From contig NZ_MUNZ01000116.1 in the NCBI RefSeq assembly GCF_002001205.1, positions 1 to 64,000 of the forward strand: a DNA stretch of 64,000 nt. Direction: 5' to 3'. The stretch's first letter is position 1. Each line of letters opens with the position of its first letter. The position numbers and the translations under genes are program-made. This document shows, in pieces, positions 1 to 8,681 of this stretch. The notes under the pieces are model-generated. The model saw only the letters and a list, made by a program, of their open reading frames with translations, was not told the DNA's origin and ran no database searches. This DNA comes from Hydrogenophaga sp. A37 (GTDB lineage: Bacteria; Pseudomonadota; Gammaproteobacteria; Burkholderiales; Burkholderiaceae_C).

Positions 1-2
1 GG

Positions 3-212
3 CAAGAGAAGGCCATTGAACGCATCACCCACGAAGACGCGCTCTCGCGCATCGACGAGGTGCGGATCGGCGGCCAGACGCGCAGCATCGCCGTTCAGCC
101 CAAAAACGGCGCACCAGCCTACGAGGTGGCGCCGCTGCCCGCGGCAGACACCCCCACCGAAGGCCAGGGTGGCAGCAGCGGCCGCAGCCGCTGGCGCGTG
201 TTGAGCTTCTGA
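3..212 (+). CDS. DUF2782 domain protein, C-terminal part
   Basis: The frame is open from the window edge to a TGA at 210-212; the 5' end lies outside. The visible 69 residues contain the segment DEVRIGGQTRSIAVQPK followed by APAYEV, which matches the C-terminal core of DUF2782 proteins. These are small, probably exported beta/gammaproteobacterial proteins of unknown function, often found between polA and thrB. thrB follows 13 nt later, in line with that neighbourhood, so the two are probably co-transcribed. The tail is Gly/Ser/Arg-rich and low complexity. The family call rests on recalled motif similarity. Confidence 0.7.
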   Translation, partial: QEKAIERITHEDALSRIDEVRIGGQTRSIAVQPKNGAPAYEVAPLPAADTPTEGQGGSSGRSRWRVLSF

Positions 213-225
213 TTTTTCCTCCCTC

Positions 226-1236
226 ATGGCCGTTTACACCGAAGTCCCGACGGACGAAGCCGCCGCGTTGATGCGCGCCCTCCACCTGGGTGAACTCACC
301 GCGCTGCGCGGTATCCAGGGTGGCATTGAAAACACCAACTATTTCACCACCACCGAGCTGGATGGCATCGCAACGGAGCACGTGCTCACGGTGTTCGAGC
401 GCCTGAATTTTGAGCAGTTGCCCTATTACCTGCGGCTGATGAAGCACCTCGCGGGCAAAGGCATTCCGGTGCCGGAGCCAGCGGCCAACGCCCGGGGCGA
501 GCTGGTGCACACCGTGCAGGGCAAACCCGCCGCGGTGGTTGCCAAGCTGCGCGGCCACAGCGAGCTGGCCCCCGGGGTTGCGCATTGCCGGGCCGTGGGC
601 GACATGCTCGCGCGCATGCACCTGGCCGGCCGCGATTTCGAGCTGACCCAACCCAACCTGCGCGGCATCGGCTGGTGGAACCAGACCGTGCCCGTGGTGC
701 TGCCGCACCTGAGCGAGAGCCAGGCCGCGCTGATCCTCAGCGAGCTGGCCTACCAGAACCACGTGGCCGCGAGTCCCGCCTACAAGGCCCTGCCCGGTGG
801 CCCGGTGCACGCCGACCTGTTCCGCGACAACGTGATGTTCGAGGGCGAGACCCTCTGCGGCTTCTTCGACTTCTATTTCGCCGGCAACGACAGCTTCCTG
901 TTCGATCTGGCGGTGACGCTCAACGACTGGTGCATTTACCACGGCCGTGACGGCTTCGACGGGTTGCACGATGAGGCCCGCGCGCAAGCCATGTTGGAGG
1001 CATACCAGGCGGTGCGGCCGCTGAGCGCGGCCGAGCGCAGCCTGCTGCCCGCCATGCTGCGGGCCGGGGCGCTGCGCTTCTGGCTCTCGCGCCTGTGGGA
1101 CTGGCACCTGCCGCGCGAGGCCTCGATGCTGAAACCCCACGACCCCACGCACTTCGAGCGCGTGCTGCGCGAGCGCGTGCGCCAGGCGCGCACGCTGTCG
1201 GTGGCGCTGGTGGAAGACGGCGGCGTGACCGCCTGA
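226..1236 (+). CDS. thrB: homoserine kinase (APH-type ThrB)
   Basis: A 336-aa cytoplasmic kinase predicted to phosphorylate L-homoserine with ATP in threonine synthesis. It is the aminoglycoside-phosphotransferase-fold type found in proteobacteria, not the GHMP type. Visible marks are the N-terminal GIQGGIENTNYF stretch (residues 29-40), the Brenner-like HADLFRDN catalytic loop (195-202) and the metal-binding Asp in GFFDFYF (about 215). Length is normal for the family. It sits 13 nt after the DUF2782 gene and 5 nt before the next membrane protein, suggesting one operon. Confidence 0.93.
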   Translation: MAVYTEVPTDEAAALMRALHLGELTALRGIQGGIENTNYFTTTELDGIATEHVLTVFERLNFEQLPYYLRLMKHLAGKGIPVPEPAANARGELVHTVQGKPAAVVAKLRGHSELAPGVAHCRAVGDMLARMHLAGRDFELTQPNLRGIGWWNQTVPVVLPHLSESQAALILSELAYQNHVAASPAYKALPGGPVHADLFRDNVMFEGETLCGFFDFYFAGNDSFLFDLAVTLNDWCIYHGRDGFDGLHDEARAQAMLEAYQAVRPLSAAERSLLPAMLRAGALRFWLSRLWDWHLPREASMLKPHDPTHFERVLRERVRQARTLSVALVEDGGVTA

Positions 1237-1241
1237 TCCCC

Positions 1242-2048
1242 ATGAAACTGCGTTCCGTTCCCGCCGCCACCGGCCTGCAATGGGTCCAGCTGGGCATGCG
1301 CACCTTCCTGCGCCAGCCGCTGGCCATGTCGGGGCTGTTTTTCCTGTTCATGGTCGTGATCTCGCTGCTGGCGCTGTTGCCCGTCGTCGGCGCGGCGCTC
1401 TCGGCCCTGCTCACCCCGGCGGTCAACCTGGGCCTGATGGCCGCCAGCAAGGAAGCCTCCGAGGGCCGCTTCCCCATGCCGTCGACCCTGCTCACCGCCT
1501 TCCGCTCCGGCCCAGGGAACACCCGGGGCATGATGGTGCTCGGCGGCCTCTACGGCTTCGCCCTGCTGTTGGTGCTGGGTCTGGCGACCCTGGTCGACAA
1601 CAGTGCGCCGGTCCCGGCCGACGCAACGATGACCGCCGAAGCCATGGTGCAGGCCACGCTCGCCAGCCCCGCGCTGTGGATCACCATGGCGGTGATGGTG
1701 CCCCTGCAAATGCTGTTCTGGCACGCCCCCGCCCTGCTGCACTGGCACGGCGTACCGCCGGTCAAGAGCCTGTTCTTCAGCGCCATGGCCTGCTGGGCCA
1801 ACAAGGGCGCGCTGGCGGTGTTCATGCTCGGCTGGATGGGCGTGTTCATGGTGCTGGGCCTGGTGATCTCCGTCGTGGGCGCGCTGCTGGGCGGCGCGGA
1901 GGTGCTCACCATCATCCTGTACCCCGTGGTGTTGTTCATGGCGTCGATGTTTTTCACCTCCATCTACTTCACCTTCCGCGACAGTTTCTACAGCGCCAAC
2001 GACCCAGACGGCACCCTACCACCCACGGACGAAGGAGCATCCCCATGA
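1242..2048 (+). CDS. BPSS1780-family membrane protein
   Basis: A 268-aa integral membrane protein. ATG 1242 lies 5 nt after thrB; the frame is open further upstream but would overlap thrB. It shows several hydrophobic segments (roughly residues 25-60, 95-120, 150-170, 185-225 and 230-250). The opening, with GLQWVQLGMRTFLRQPLAM, fits the BPSS1780 family of uncharacterised betaproteobacterial membrane proteins. Its stop overlaps the next ATG by 4 nt (ATGA), so translational coupling with the FecR-domain gene is likely. No biochemical role is known to me. Confidence 0.75.
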   Translation: MKLRSVPAATGLQWVQLGMRTFLRQPLAMSGLFFLFMVVISLLALLPVVGAALSALLTPAVNLGLMAASKEASEGRFPMPSTLLTAFRSGPGNTRGMMVLGGLYGFALLLVLGLATLVDNSAPVPADATMTAEAMVQATLASPALWITMAVMVPLQMLFWHAPALLHWHGVPPVKSLFFSAMACWANKGALAVFMLGWMGVFMVLGLVISVVGALLGGAEVLTIILYPVVLFMASMFFTSIYFTFRDSFYSANDPDGTLPPTDEGASP

Positions 2049-2818
2049 CCACCCACCACCTGCAAGGTCGCTCGGACAACGAGGTGCTCTGGTTTCAGCG
2101 CCGTGAAACCCTGTCGGCGGCCGCTGCCTGGGTGGCCATGGGCGGCATGCCGGTGGCCATGGCGCAGCAGCGCAGCAACGTGGTCGAGTTCGTCGGCGAC
2201 GTCCTGCTCAACGGCCAGCGCATGTCGTCGGGCCACACCGTGCAGAGCGGCGACGACATCATCACCGGGCCCGCTTCGCGGCTGGTCTTCGTGATCGGCA
2301 ACTCGGCGTTTCATGTGCGGCAGAACTCGCGACTCACGGTGTCCCGGGGGCGCACCCTGAACACGGTGAGCCTGCTGCGCCTGCTGACCGGTGCGGTGGT
2401 CAGCGTGTTCGGTCGCGGCGCCAACCGGGTCATCTCCACGCCCACCCTCACCGCTGGCATCCGCGGCACCGGTGTGTACACCGAGGTCCTGCCCGACCTG
2501 CGCACCTACTTCTGCAACTGCTATGGCATGGTGGATCTGGAAACCCGGGGCGAGCAGGTGGTGTCCGCTTCGAGCTACCACCAGTCGTACTGGGGCGAGG
2601 TGCAGCCCGACAAAGACGGCCGTGTTATCACCCCCGCTGGCGCGATCAACCACACCGACGAAGAGCTGGAGTTTCTGGCCGGTCTCATCGACCAGCGCAC
2701 CACCTGGCAGATCGCGGGCAAGAAGGGCTTGAAAGACGGCCGCGGTTACCTGGACAGCGCGCCCGGCGTGCTCCACCCGGCGGCCGTGCCGCTGACCCCG
2801 AAGTCCGACGCCCGCTGA
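2045..2818 (+). CDS. FecR-domain periplasmic protein
   Basis: A 257-aa protein whose N-terminal region (residues about 18-45) has RR followed by an Ala-rich hydrophobic stretch ending AMAQQ, compatible with a Tat- or Sec-type export signal. The central part, with GDVLLNGQRMSSGHTVQSGD and TPTLTAGIRGTGVY, is characteristic of the FecR beta-fold domain. The classical FecR inner-membrane anti-sigma helix is not evident and no sigma factor lies nearby, so this is a stand-alone FecR-domain protein, not a FecIR-type regulator. It overlaps the upstream gene by 4 nt. Confidence 0.8.
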   Translation: MTTHHLQGRSDNEVLWFQRRETLSAAAAWVAMGGMPVAMAQQRSNVVEFVGDVLLNGQRMSSGHTVQSGDDIITGPASRLVFVIGNSAFHVRQNSRLTVSRGRTLNTVSLLRLLTGAVVSVFGRGANRVISTPTLTAGIRGTGVYTEVLPDLRTYFCNCYGMVDLETRGEQVVSASSYHQSYWGEVQPDKDGRVITPAGAINHTDEELEFLAGLIDQRTTWQIAGKKGLKDGRGYLDSAPGVLHPAAVPLTPKSDAR

Positions 2819-2842
2819 AGATGCGCACCCAGGCCCGGCGAT

Positions 2843-4075
2843 TCAGAACGCGGGCAGCGGCCTCACACGGGGCACGTGCGCGGCGTGCCGCGCCATCACC
2901 TCCATGAACACCGCCTCCACCTGGGCGGCGATCTGCTGCCAGTCCAGCTGCACCACCCGCCCACGCGCGGGGGCGCGGGCCATGGCGATGCGCTCGGGAT
3001 GCGCGGCCAGCTCTCGGGCGCAGGCCACATAGGCCTGCGCATCGCCCACGGGCGCCAGCCAGCCCGAGTGGTGGTGCACCAGCCATTCCGAGGCCGCAGC
3101 GGTGTCGAAGGCGAGAACCGGCAAGCCGCTGGAGAGCGCCTCCAGTGTCACGTTGCCAAAGGTCTCGGTCAGGCTCGGAAACAGGCACAGATCGGCCGAC
3201 GCGTAGAACAGGGCCAGCTCATCCTGGCGGCGCTGCCCCACAAACGTGGCCTGCGGGCACCGCTGCCGAAGCGCCTCGCGCGCGGGGCCATCGCCCACAA
3301 ACACCAGCTTCACCGAGGGGTGCTTCGCGCGCATGGCATCAAAGGCCTGGATCGCGACGTCGAGGTTCTTCTCCGGCGCCAGGCGCCCCACCACCAGCGC
3401 CACCAGACTGTCCTCGTCGGCGCCCCAGCTGGCGCGCAACGCCGCGTTGCGCAGGTCCGGGCGAAACATCTGCGTGTCCACGCCCCGCGCCACCACGCGT
3501 GTGTTCTCAAAGCCGCTGCTGATCAGCTCGGCACACAGCGCGCGCGTGGGCACCATGGTGCACTGCGTGAGGTTGTGGAACTTGCGCAGGTAAGCCACGA
3601 TGGGCTTCTTCAGCCAGCCCAGGCCGTAATGCTGGCTGTAGCTGTGGAAGTTGGTGCGGAAGTCGGAGGTCACGGGCAGGCGCAGCTGGCGCGCGGCCTG
3701 CAACGCCGACCAGCCCAGCGGGCCTTCGGTCGCGATGTGCACGAGGTCTGGCCGCTGCAAGGCCCAGGCCGCGACCAGCGCCTTCTTACCCGGCAGGCCG
3801 AGCTTGAGCTGCGGGTAGCGGGGGATCGGCATGCCGCGCATCAGCACCTCTTCGAAACCGGCGTTGTCCGCCCCGCGCTCGCTCACGGTCTGGCGAGGCC
3901 GCACCAGTTGCACTTGGTGGTTGCGCTCGCACTGCCCCTGCACCAGACGCGACAGCGTCAGCGCCACACCGTTGACCTCGGGCGGCCAGGTCTCGGTGAC
4001 CACGGCGAGGCGAAGCGAGGGCCGGGACGCAGGGAATTCCTGCATCAGGATGTTTTGGGAGACGACTGTTTCCAT
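2843..4075 (-). CDS. GT4-family glycosyltransferase
   Basis: A 410-aa cytosolic or membrane-associated glycosyltransferase of family GT4 (GT-B fold). The N-terminal domain begins LRLAVVTETWPPEVNGV (about residues 21-37), the acceptor-side loop of PimB/SqdX/Agt-like enzymes. The C-terminal donor domain has VVGRLAPEKNL, FVGDGP and the EX7E motif in ETFGNVTLE. I chose ATG 4075 because GGAG lies 11 nt upstream; the frame also opens at 4126 and an ATG lies at 4045. The neighbours (MGDG-synthase-like transferase, phosphatidylserine decarboxylase) make a glycolipid acceptor plausible, but the substrate is inferred. Confidence 0.82.
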   Translation of the reverse strand: METVVSQNILMQEFPASRPSLRLAVVTETWPPEVNGVALTLSRLVQGQCERNHQVQLVRPRQTVSERGADNAGFEEVLMRGMPIPRYPQLKLGLPGKKALVAAWALQRPDLVHIATEGPLGWSALQAARQLRLPVTSDFRTNFHSYSQHYGLGWLKKPIVAYLRKFHNLTQCTMVPTRALCAELISSGFENTRVVARGVDTQMFRPDLRNAALRASWGADEDSLVALVVGRLAPEKNLDVAIQAFDAMRAKHPSVKLVFVGDGPAREALRQRCPQATFVGQRRQDELALFYASADLCLFPSLTETFGNVTLEALSSGLPVLAFDTAAASEWLVHHHSGWLAPVGDAQAYVACARELAAHPERIAMARAPARGRVVQLDWQQIAAQVEAVFMEVMARHAAHVPRVRPLPAF

Positions 4076-4162
4076 GTGCACATGATCTCCACGTGACAAA
4101 ACAGATTGATGACAAGCGCGCACCACGTGTCGCTTGCATGCGATGACTATGACATTCAGGTG

Positions 4163-4195
4163 GTGTCACAGGCCTTTCATCGGCCGTTCACATCA
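4163..4195 (+). promoter_or_regulatory. PhoB-box-like triple direct repeat
   Basis: Three consecutive 11-bp units (4163-4173 GTGTCACAGGC, 4174-4184 CTTTCATCGGC, 4185-4195 CGTTCACATCA) align on a TCA core. The first two follow the 7-4-7 layout of a Pho box (CTGTCAT, 4 nt, CTGTCAT). A weak -10-like CATCAT lies 10 nt after the second unit. The site is between the divergent GT4 gene and the Mpo1-like gene, in the orientation of the latter. It is a candidate site only. Confidence 0.4.
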
Positions 4196-4246
4196 TTGGC
4201 TCGCCCGGGTCGTCAGACCTGTTCCTTTGAACCACCGGAGAGCCCT

Positions 4247-4855
4247 GTGAGCGAATTCTTCAAGCAACTCGAGATCCAGCGTTGGGACGATCACCGCTAC
4301 TACCACCACAGCCGCGTCAACCAGGCCCTGCACTTCGTCAGCGCGCTCAGCTTTCTAGTGGCCTATGGCTGGCTGTTCGTCGACCCGGCCATCGCCGCGT
4401 TGATCGGCTGGCTGGTCTCGATGACGACGCGCCAGTCGGGCCACTTTTTCTTTGAGCCCAAGGGCTACGACCACGTCAACCAGGCCAGCCACGAACACAA
4501 AGAAGAGATCAAGGTCGGCTACAACCTGCAGCGCAAGGTGGTTCTGATGGCCCTGTGGGTGGCCGCCCCGCTGGCTTTGCTGGTGCAACCCGATCTGCTG
4601 GGCCTGGTGGAGCCGAACGACAGCTGGACAGGCTACCTGCGCCAGGTCGGCATGGCTTGGCTGGCGCTGGGGGTGGGCGGGCTGCTGTTCCGCACGGTGC
4701 ACCTGTTTGTCATCAAGGATGTGCAGACCGGTCTGGTGTGGATGACCAAGATATTGACCGACCCCTTCCACGACATCGCGCTGTACCACAAGGCCCCGCT
4801 GCAGTTGCTGCGCGGCGAGTGGATCGACCCGGCCTACCACGGCCAGCGCGGCTGA
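4247..4855 (+). CDS. Mpo1-like (DUF962-like) membrane protein
   Basis: A 202-aa membrane protein started at GTG 4247, with ACCGGAG ending 6 nt upstream. The His-rich N-terminus (DDHRYYHHSRVNQALHF, about residues 13-29) followed by two hydrophobic segments and GHFFFE (about 66-71) reproduces the H-x4-N-x3-H and GHFFFE pattern of Mpo1/YGL010w (DUF962) proteins. Yeast Mpo1 is an Fe-dependent dioxygenase that degrades 2-hydroxy fatty acids. The protein is somewhat longer than typical, with further membrane segments in the second half. The family link is motif-based; a lipid-modifying role fits the neighbours but is inferred. Confidence 0.6.
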   Translation: MSEFFKQLEIQRWDDHRYYHHSRVNQALHFVSALSFLVAYGWLFVDPAIAALIGWLVSMTTRQSGHFFFEPKGYDHVNQASHEHKEEIKVGYNLQRKVVLMALWVAAPLALLVQPDLLGLVEPNDSWTGYLRQVGMAWLALGVGGLLFRTVHLFVIKDVQTGLVWMTKILTDPFHDIALYHKAPLQLLRGEWIDPAYHGQRG

Positions 4856-4887
4856 CCCGGCACCACTCGCGACCGCCCGCCTTGAAC

Positions 4888-6537
4888 TCATCGCGCCAGC
4901 AGCGCGCCGAGCACCTCGCGCAGGATGCCGCGCCGGATGGCCCTGTTGCTCTGCCCGCCGCCCTGCCCCCACCAGCCTTGCGACTGCATGTCGCACCCGG
5001 CGAGCACAAAGCGCTGCAGCACCTGCTCAAAGTCGGCGTCGCTGAAGTTCAGGCTGAAGATCAGGCGCCCAGTGCCCACCCAGCTCAGTGCCAGACCGTG
5101 CCAGCGCAGGTAGTACTGGAGCAACCAGTTGTAGCGCGAGGGGTCGGTGTAGCCGATGGTCCAGATGCTGTGCATGTTCGTCGCGCGCATGGGCAGGCCC
5201 TCGGCGGCCATGGTGGCGTTGAAGCGCAGCGCGCGCGCATCCCAGCGCGCCTCCTGCCCGTCGTAGATGGCCTGCACCTCGGGCGTGTCCAGGCGGCGCA
5301 GGAAAGCGTTCATGCCGCCCATCACATACGGGTGGGCATTGAAGGTGCCGCGTGCGAAACACAGGTCGGCCGGGCGCTCGGGGCGGTAGCGCTGCATCAG
5401 CTCATGGCGCCCGCAGACCACACCCACCGGGTAACCGCCTGCCAGCGTCTTGCCGTAGGTGACCATGTCGGCCTTCACGCCGAAGTACTCCTGCGCACCG
5501 CCCGGCGCGAGCCGGAAACCGAGGAACACCTCGTCGAAGATCAGCACGATGCCGCGCTCGGTGCAGACCTCGCGCAGGCGCTGCAGCCAGGCGGTGTAGG
5601 CAGCCTTGTCGTAACCCGCCTGGCGGCTGCTGTCGACCAGCGCCGAGTCGGCCGGTGCGTTGCGGTTGGGGTGCAGGGCCTGCAGCGGGTTGACCAGCAC
5701 GCAGGCGATGTCTTTGCGCGTGCGCAAGACCTGCAGGCTGCGCTCGCTCAGGTCGGCCAGGGTGTGGGTCTCGCGCGGGGGCAGCGGGTTGCCCGGGCCG
5801 GGCTGCACGTCTTCCCACCAGCCGTGGTACGCGCCGCAGAAACGCACCAGGTGTTGGCGACGGGTGTGGTAACGCGCCAGGCGCACGGCCTGCATCACCG
5901 CCTCGGTGCCCGACATGTGGAAGGACACCTCGTCCAGCCCGGAGAGGGCGCGCAGCCGCGCGATGTTGTCGGCCACGCAAGGGTGGTACGCGCCGAGCAC
6001 TGGCCCGAAGTCCTGAGCCAGCGCCGCGCCCTCGGCCATGGTGGCCTTGTAGAAGTCCACGCCGAACACGTTGACGCCGTAGGAGCCGGTGAGGTCGATG
6101 AAGCGGTTACCGTCCAGATCGGTCAGGCTCACGCCCTCGGCCGATTGCACGAAGGCGCCCACCTTCAGCCGCTCGCTCACGATGGGGCTGAACTGGAAGG
6201 GCACGCGGTATTGGCCGGTGAACTGCAGATCGGCCAGTCCCTCGCGCGCCTGCGCGGTAAGCGCCAGGGTCTTGGCGTAGCGCTGCGCGAACCCGGCACA
6301 CAGGGTCTCGAAGGCCGCGCGCCGCTGCCAGGCCACCTCATCGGACACGCCGTCGCAGTTGAAGAACTTTTCCTCGTCGTAGGCGTAACCCGGCAGCAGC
6401 CGCGCCAGCCGCTTGGCCAAACGCGAATGGCCGGCGAGCGAGCGGTGCTTGGCGCGCGAGAGGTCGAGGCGGCGCTTGAGCGCCGGCAGGCCCAGCGCGA
6501 GCGCGGCGACCGGGAGGGCGTATTCGAAGACGGGCAT
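4888..6537 (-). CDS. class III PLP aminotransferase with N-terminal membrane segment
   Basis: A 549-aa fold-type I PLP enzyme resembling glutamate-1-semialdehyde aminomutase and omega-transaminases. Visible marks are GTEAVMQAVRLAR (phosphate-cup region), FDEVFLGFR (the Asp that contacts the PLP pyridine) and TYGKTLAGGYPVG (Schiff-base Lys). About 130 residues precede the usual start of the fold. They begin with a hydrophobic stretch (about residues 4-20) and a basic RRLDLSRAKHR segment, suggesting membrane tethering. It is divergent from the decarboxylase gene at 6598. Its amino donor and acceptor cannot be deduced; a lipid head-group role is speculation from context. Confidence 0.8.
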   Translation of the reverse strand: MPVFEYALPVAALALGLPALKRRLDLSRAKHRSLAGHSRLAKRLARLLPGYAYDEEKFFNCDGVSDEVAWQRRAAFETLCAGFAQRYAKTLALTAQAREGLADLQFTGQYRVPFQFSPIVSERLKVGAFVQSAEGVSLTDLDGNRFIDLTGSYGVNVFGVDFYKATMAEGAALAQDFGPVLGAYHPCVADNIARLRALSGLDEVSFHMSGTEAVMQAVRLARYHTRRQHLVRFCGAYHGWWEDVQPGPGNPLPPRETHTLADLSERSLQVLRTRKDIACVLVNPLQALHPNRNAPADSALVDSSRQAGYDKAAYTAWLQRLREVCTERGIVLIFDEVFLGFRLAPGGAQEYFGVKADMVTYGKTLAGGYPVGVVCGRHELMQRYRPERPADLCFARGTFNAHPYVMGGMNAFLRRLDTPEVQAIYDGQEARWDARALRFNATMAAEGLPMRATNMHSIWTIGYTDPSRYNWLLQYYLRWHGLALSWVGTGRLIFSLNFSDADFEQVLQRFVLAGCDMQSQGWWGQGGGQSNRAIRRGILREVLGALLAR

Positions 6538-6542
6538 GAGCG

Positions 6543-6558
6543 ATGACTTTCAGATGAC
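6543..6558 (-). promoter_or_regulatory. possible PhoB-type direct repeat
   Basis: Read on the minus strand, two GTCAT units lie 11 nt apart in the 60-bp gap between the aminotransferase (start 6537) and the decarboxylase (start 6598). The spacing matches the Pho-box period seen elsewhere in this block. The repeat sits almost against the aminotransferase start, so it would act on a start further inside, or on the divergent gene, or not at all. Confidence 0.2.
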
Positions 6559-6597
6559 TGCAATCCCGCGTTTCTATTTCACCCCCATGACACCCGT

Positions 6598-7509
6598 ATG
6601 AACCTGCGAGCCGCCGCTCAGCGCCTGGCGCTGAACGAAGACCTGAATTTCCTGCTGACCAACCGCGTGCCGCGCATCGCGCTCACGCGCTTCATGGGCT
6701 GGTGGAGCCGCATCCGCCACCGCTGGGTTCGGGATGCGTCGATGGCGGTCTGGAAGACCTTCTCCGACCTCGACCTGAGCGAGGCCCGAAAGACGCACTT
6801 CGACAGCCTGCACGACTGTTTCACCCGCGAACTCAAGCCCGGCCTGCGCCCGCTCGACGGCCGGCCCGGCGTGCTGACCAGCCCGAGCGACGGCATCGTC
6901 GGCGCCTGCGGCCGCATCGAGCCCTTGCAGGACGGCGCGGACGCCCAGCTGTTCCAGGCCAAGGGCTTCCCCTACCGGCTGCTCGACCTGCTGGGCGACG
7001 ATGCGCGCGGGCGCGATCTGGCGCGGCAGCTGCAGGGCGGAAGCTACGTGACGCTGCGGCTCACCTCCAGCATGTACCACCGCTTTCACGCGCCCTGCGA
7101 CGCCATGCTGGAGCACGTGACCTACATCAGCGGCGACACCTGGAACGTGAACCCCATCGCGCTCCAGCGCGTGGAGCGGCTGTTTTGCCGCAACGAGCGC
7201 GCGGTGTTGAGGCTGCGCCGGGCCGACGGCGGCCTGCTGGTGGTGGTGCCCGTGGCCGCCATCCTGGTGGCCAGCATGCGCCTGCGCGCGCTCGACGTGC
7301 CGCTCAACCTGCGCTACCGCGGCCCGCATCAGCTGCCCTGCTCGGCGCGCTACCAGCAGGGCGACGAACTCGGCTGGTTCGAGCACGGATCGACCATCCT
7401 CGTGCTCGCGCCGCCGGGCCTGGCGCCCGATTCCTCGCTGCAGAGCGGCCACCGCATCCGCATGGGCGAAGCCCTGCTGCACACCGCCTCCCACAGCCAC
7501 ACACCATGA
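6598..7509 (+). CDS. psd: phosphatidylserine decarboxylase-family protein
   Basis: A 303-aa protein of the PSD proenzyme family, which self-cleaves to form a pyruvoyl cofactor and converts phosphatidylserine to phosphatidylethanolamine at the inner membrane. Visible are the family segments TFSDLDLSEARKTHFDSLHD, SPSDGIVGACG, MYHRFHAPCD and the cleavage motif as HGST (residues 263-266; Ser265 would become the pyruvoyl group). The usual motif is LGST, so the first position differs but the reactive Gly-Ser-Thr is kept. The last four bases overlap the next ATG. The glycolipid-gene neighbourhood suggests this may be a specialised second PSD. Confidence 0.85.
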   Translation: MNLRAAAQRLALNEDLNFLLTNRVPRIALTRFMGWWSRIRHRWVRDASMAVWKTFSDLDLSEARKTHFDSLHDCFTRELKPGLRPLDGRPGVLTSPSDGIVGACGRIEPLQDGADAQLFQAKGFPYRLLDLLGDDARGRDLARQLQGGSYVTLRLTSSMYHRFHAPCDAMLEHVTYISGDTWNVNPIALQRVERLFCRNERAVLRLRRADGGLLVVVPVAAILVASMRLRALDVPLNLRYRGPHQLPCSARYQQGDELGWFEHGSTILVLAPPGLAPDSSLQSGHRIRMGEALLHTASHSHTP

Positions 7510-8681
7510 CCACCGTTGACCTGATCTATTTCAACGCCGGCGGCGGGCACCGTTCTTCGGCGCTCGCGCTGCAAGCCGTGCTGCGCGAACAGGGCCGCCC
7601 CTGGGACGTTCGTTTGGTCAACCTGTTCGAGGTGCTGGACCCCACCGGCCGCTTCCAGCGCATCACCGGCAAGGCGCCGGAGGACTGGTACAACCAGCGC
7701 CTGGCGCGCGGCTGGACCCTGGGCATGGCGCAGGAGCTCAAGCTGCTGCAAAGCCTGATCCGAGTGGCGCACCCTGCCCTGCTGCGGCGCCTGCGACGGC
7801 ACTGGCAGACCACGCGGCCCGACCTGGTGGTGTCGCTGATCCCGAACTTCAACCGCGCGCTCTGCGAGAGCCTGGACGCAGCCCTGCCCGGCGTGCCCTA
7901 CGTGACCGTGCTGACCGATCTGGCCGACTTCCCGCCCCATTTTTGGATCGAGCGCCATCCCTTGCAACACCTGGTCTGCGGTACGCCCCGGGCGGTCGAG
8001 CAGGCTCGGGCGCAGGGCCACGACGCGCAGCACGTGCACGCCACCTCGGGCATGGTCCTGCGCCCCGAGTTCTACCGGCCGGGCACCGTGAACCGGGCCG
8101 ACGAACAGCGCCGGCTGGGGCTCGACCCCGGGCGCCCGACCGGTCTGGTGCTGTTCGGCGGCCACGGCTCCAAGGCCATGCTGGGCATCGCCGAGCGGCT
8201 GATCGACACGCAGCTGATCCTGGTCTGCGGCCACAACACAAAGCTCGCTGACGCCTTGCGCGCGCTGCCCCAGGTGGCGCCGCGCCTCGTGGTCGGGTTC
8301 AGCACGGACATCCCGCGCTACATGCAGCTGGCGGACTTCCTGATCGGCAAGCCCGGGCCGGGCAGCGTGAGCGAGGCGGTGCAGCAGCAGCTACCGGTGA
8401 TCGTGGTGAACAACGCCTGGACCATGCCGCAGGAGCGCTATAACGCGCAGTGGATTGAAGAGAACCGGGTCGGTCTGGTGCTGCGCAGCTTCCGCTCCAT
8501 CGACCGGGGCGTGGCCCAGCTGCTGGGCGACCTCGACGCCTACCGCGCCAGCGTGCGCCAGGTCAACAACCGGGCGCTGTATGAGATCCCGGAGATCCTG
8601 GCCGGCCTGTTGCAAGGCGGGACGCCCGAGCGCCCCGCCGTCTCCATCTCAGATCAACGAAGGCCCGCGCAGTTGGCGTAG
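7506..8681 (+). CDS. MGDG-synthase-like glycosyltransferase (GT28/MurG-like)
   Basis: A 391-aa GT-B enzyme. The N-terminal [14 protein letters not shown] (residues about 8-21) is the Gly-rich acceptor loop of monogalactosyldiacylglycerol synthases and Mur[18 protein letters not shown] segment and the C-terminal [20 protein letters not shown] plus PQERYNA form the nucleotide-sugar site. It is coupled to the decarboxylase by a 4-nt ATGA overlap. Predicted reaction: transfer of a hexose from a UDP-sugar to a diacylglycerol-type lipid at the inner leaflet. The exact sugar and acceptor are unknown. Its 3' end overlaps the converging glycerophosphodiesterase by 28 nt. Confidence 0.8.
   Translation: MTTVDLIYFNAGGGHRSSALALQAVLREQGRPWDVRLVNLFEVLDPTGRFQRITGKAPEDWYNQRLARGWTLGMAQELKLLQSLIRVAHPALLRRLRRHWQTTRPDLVVSLIPNFNRALCESLDAALPGVPYVTVLTDLADFPPHFWIERHPLQHLVCGTPRAVEQARAQGHDAQHVHATSGMVLRPEFYRPGTVNRADEQRRLGLDPGRPTGLVLFGGHGSKAMLGIAERLIDTQLILVCGHNTKLADALRALPQVAPRLVVGFSTDIPRYMQLADFLIGKPGPGSVSEAVQQQLPVIVVNNAWTMPQERYNAQWIEENRVGLVLRSFRSIDRGVAQLLGDLDAYRASVRQVNNRALYEIPEILAGLLQGGTPERPAVSISDQRRPAQLA

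Noticed and set aside
25-1152. Long open frame on the minus strand across thrB (375 codons).
   Set aside because: Antisense to a clear thrB; composition is His/Arg/Ala/Gln-rich, typical of the reverse frame of GC-rich genes, with no domain.
4076-4160. Pho box on the minus strand for the GT4 gene.
   Set aside because: GTCAT/GTCAC units exist but are 16 nt or 6 nt apart, not 11.
4555-6546. 663-codon plus-strand frame opposite the aminotransferase.
   Set aside because: The minus-strand protein has all PLP motifs; the plus frame has no recognisable domain and crosses the Mpo1-like gene end.
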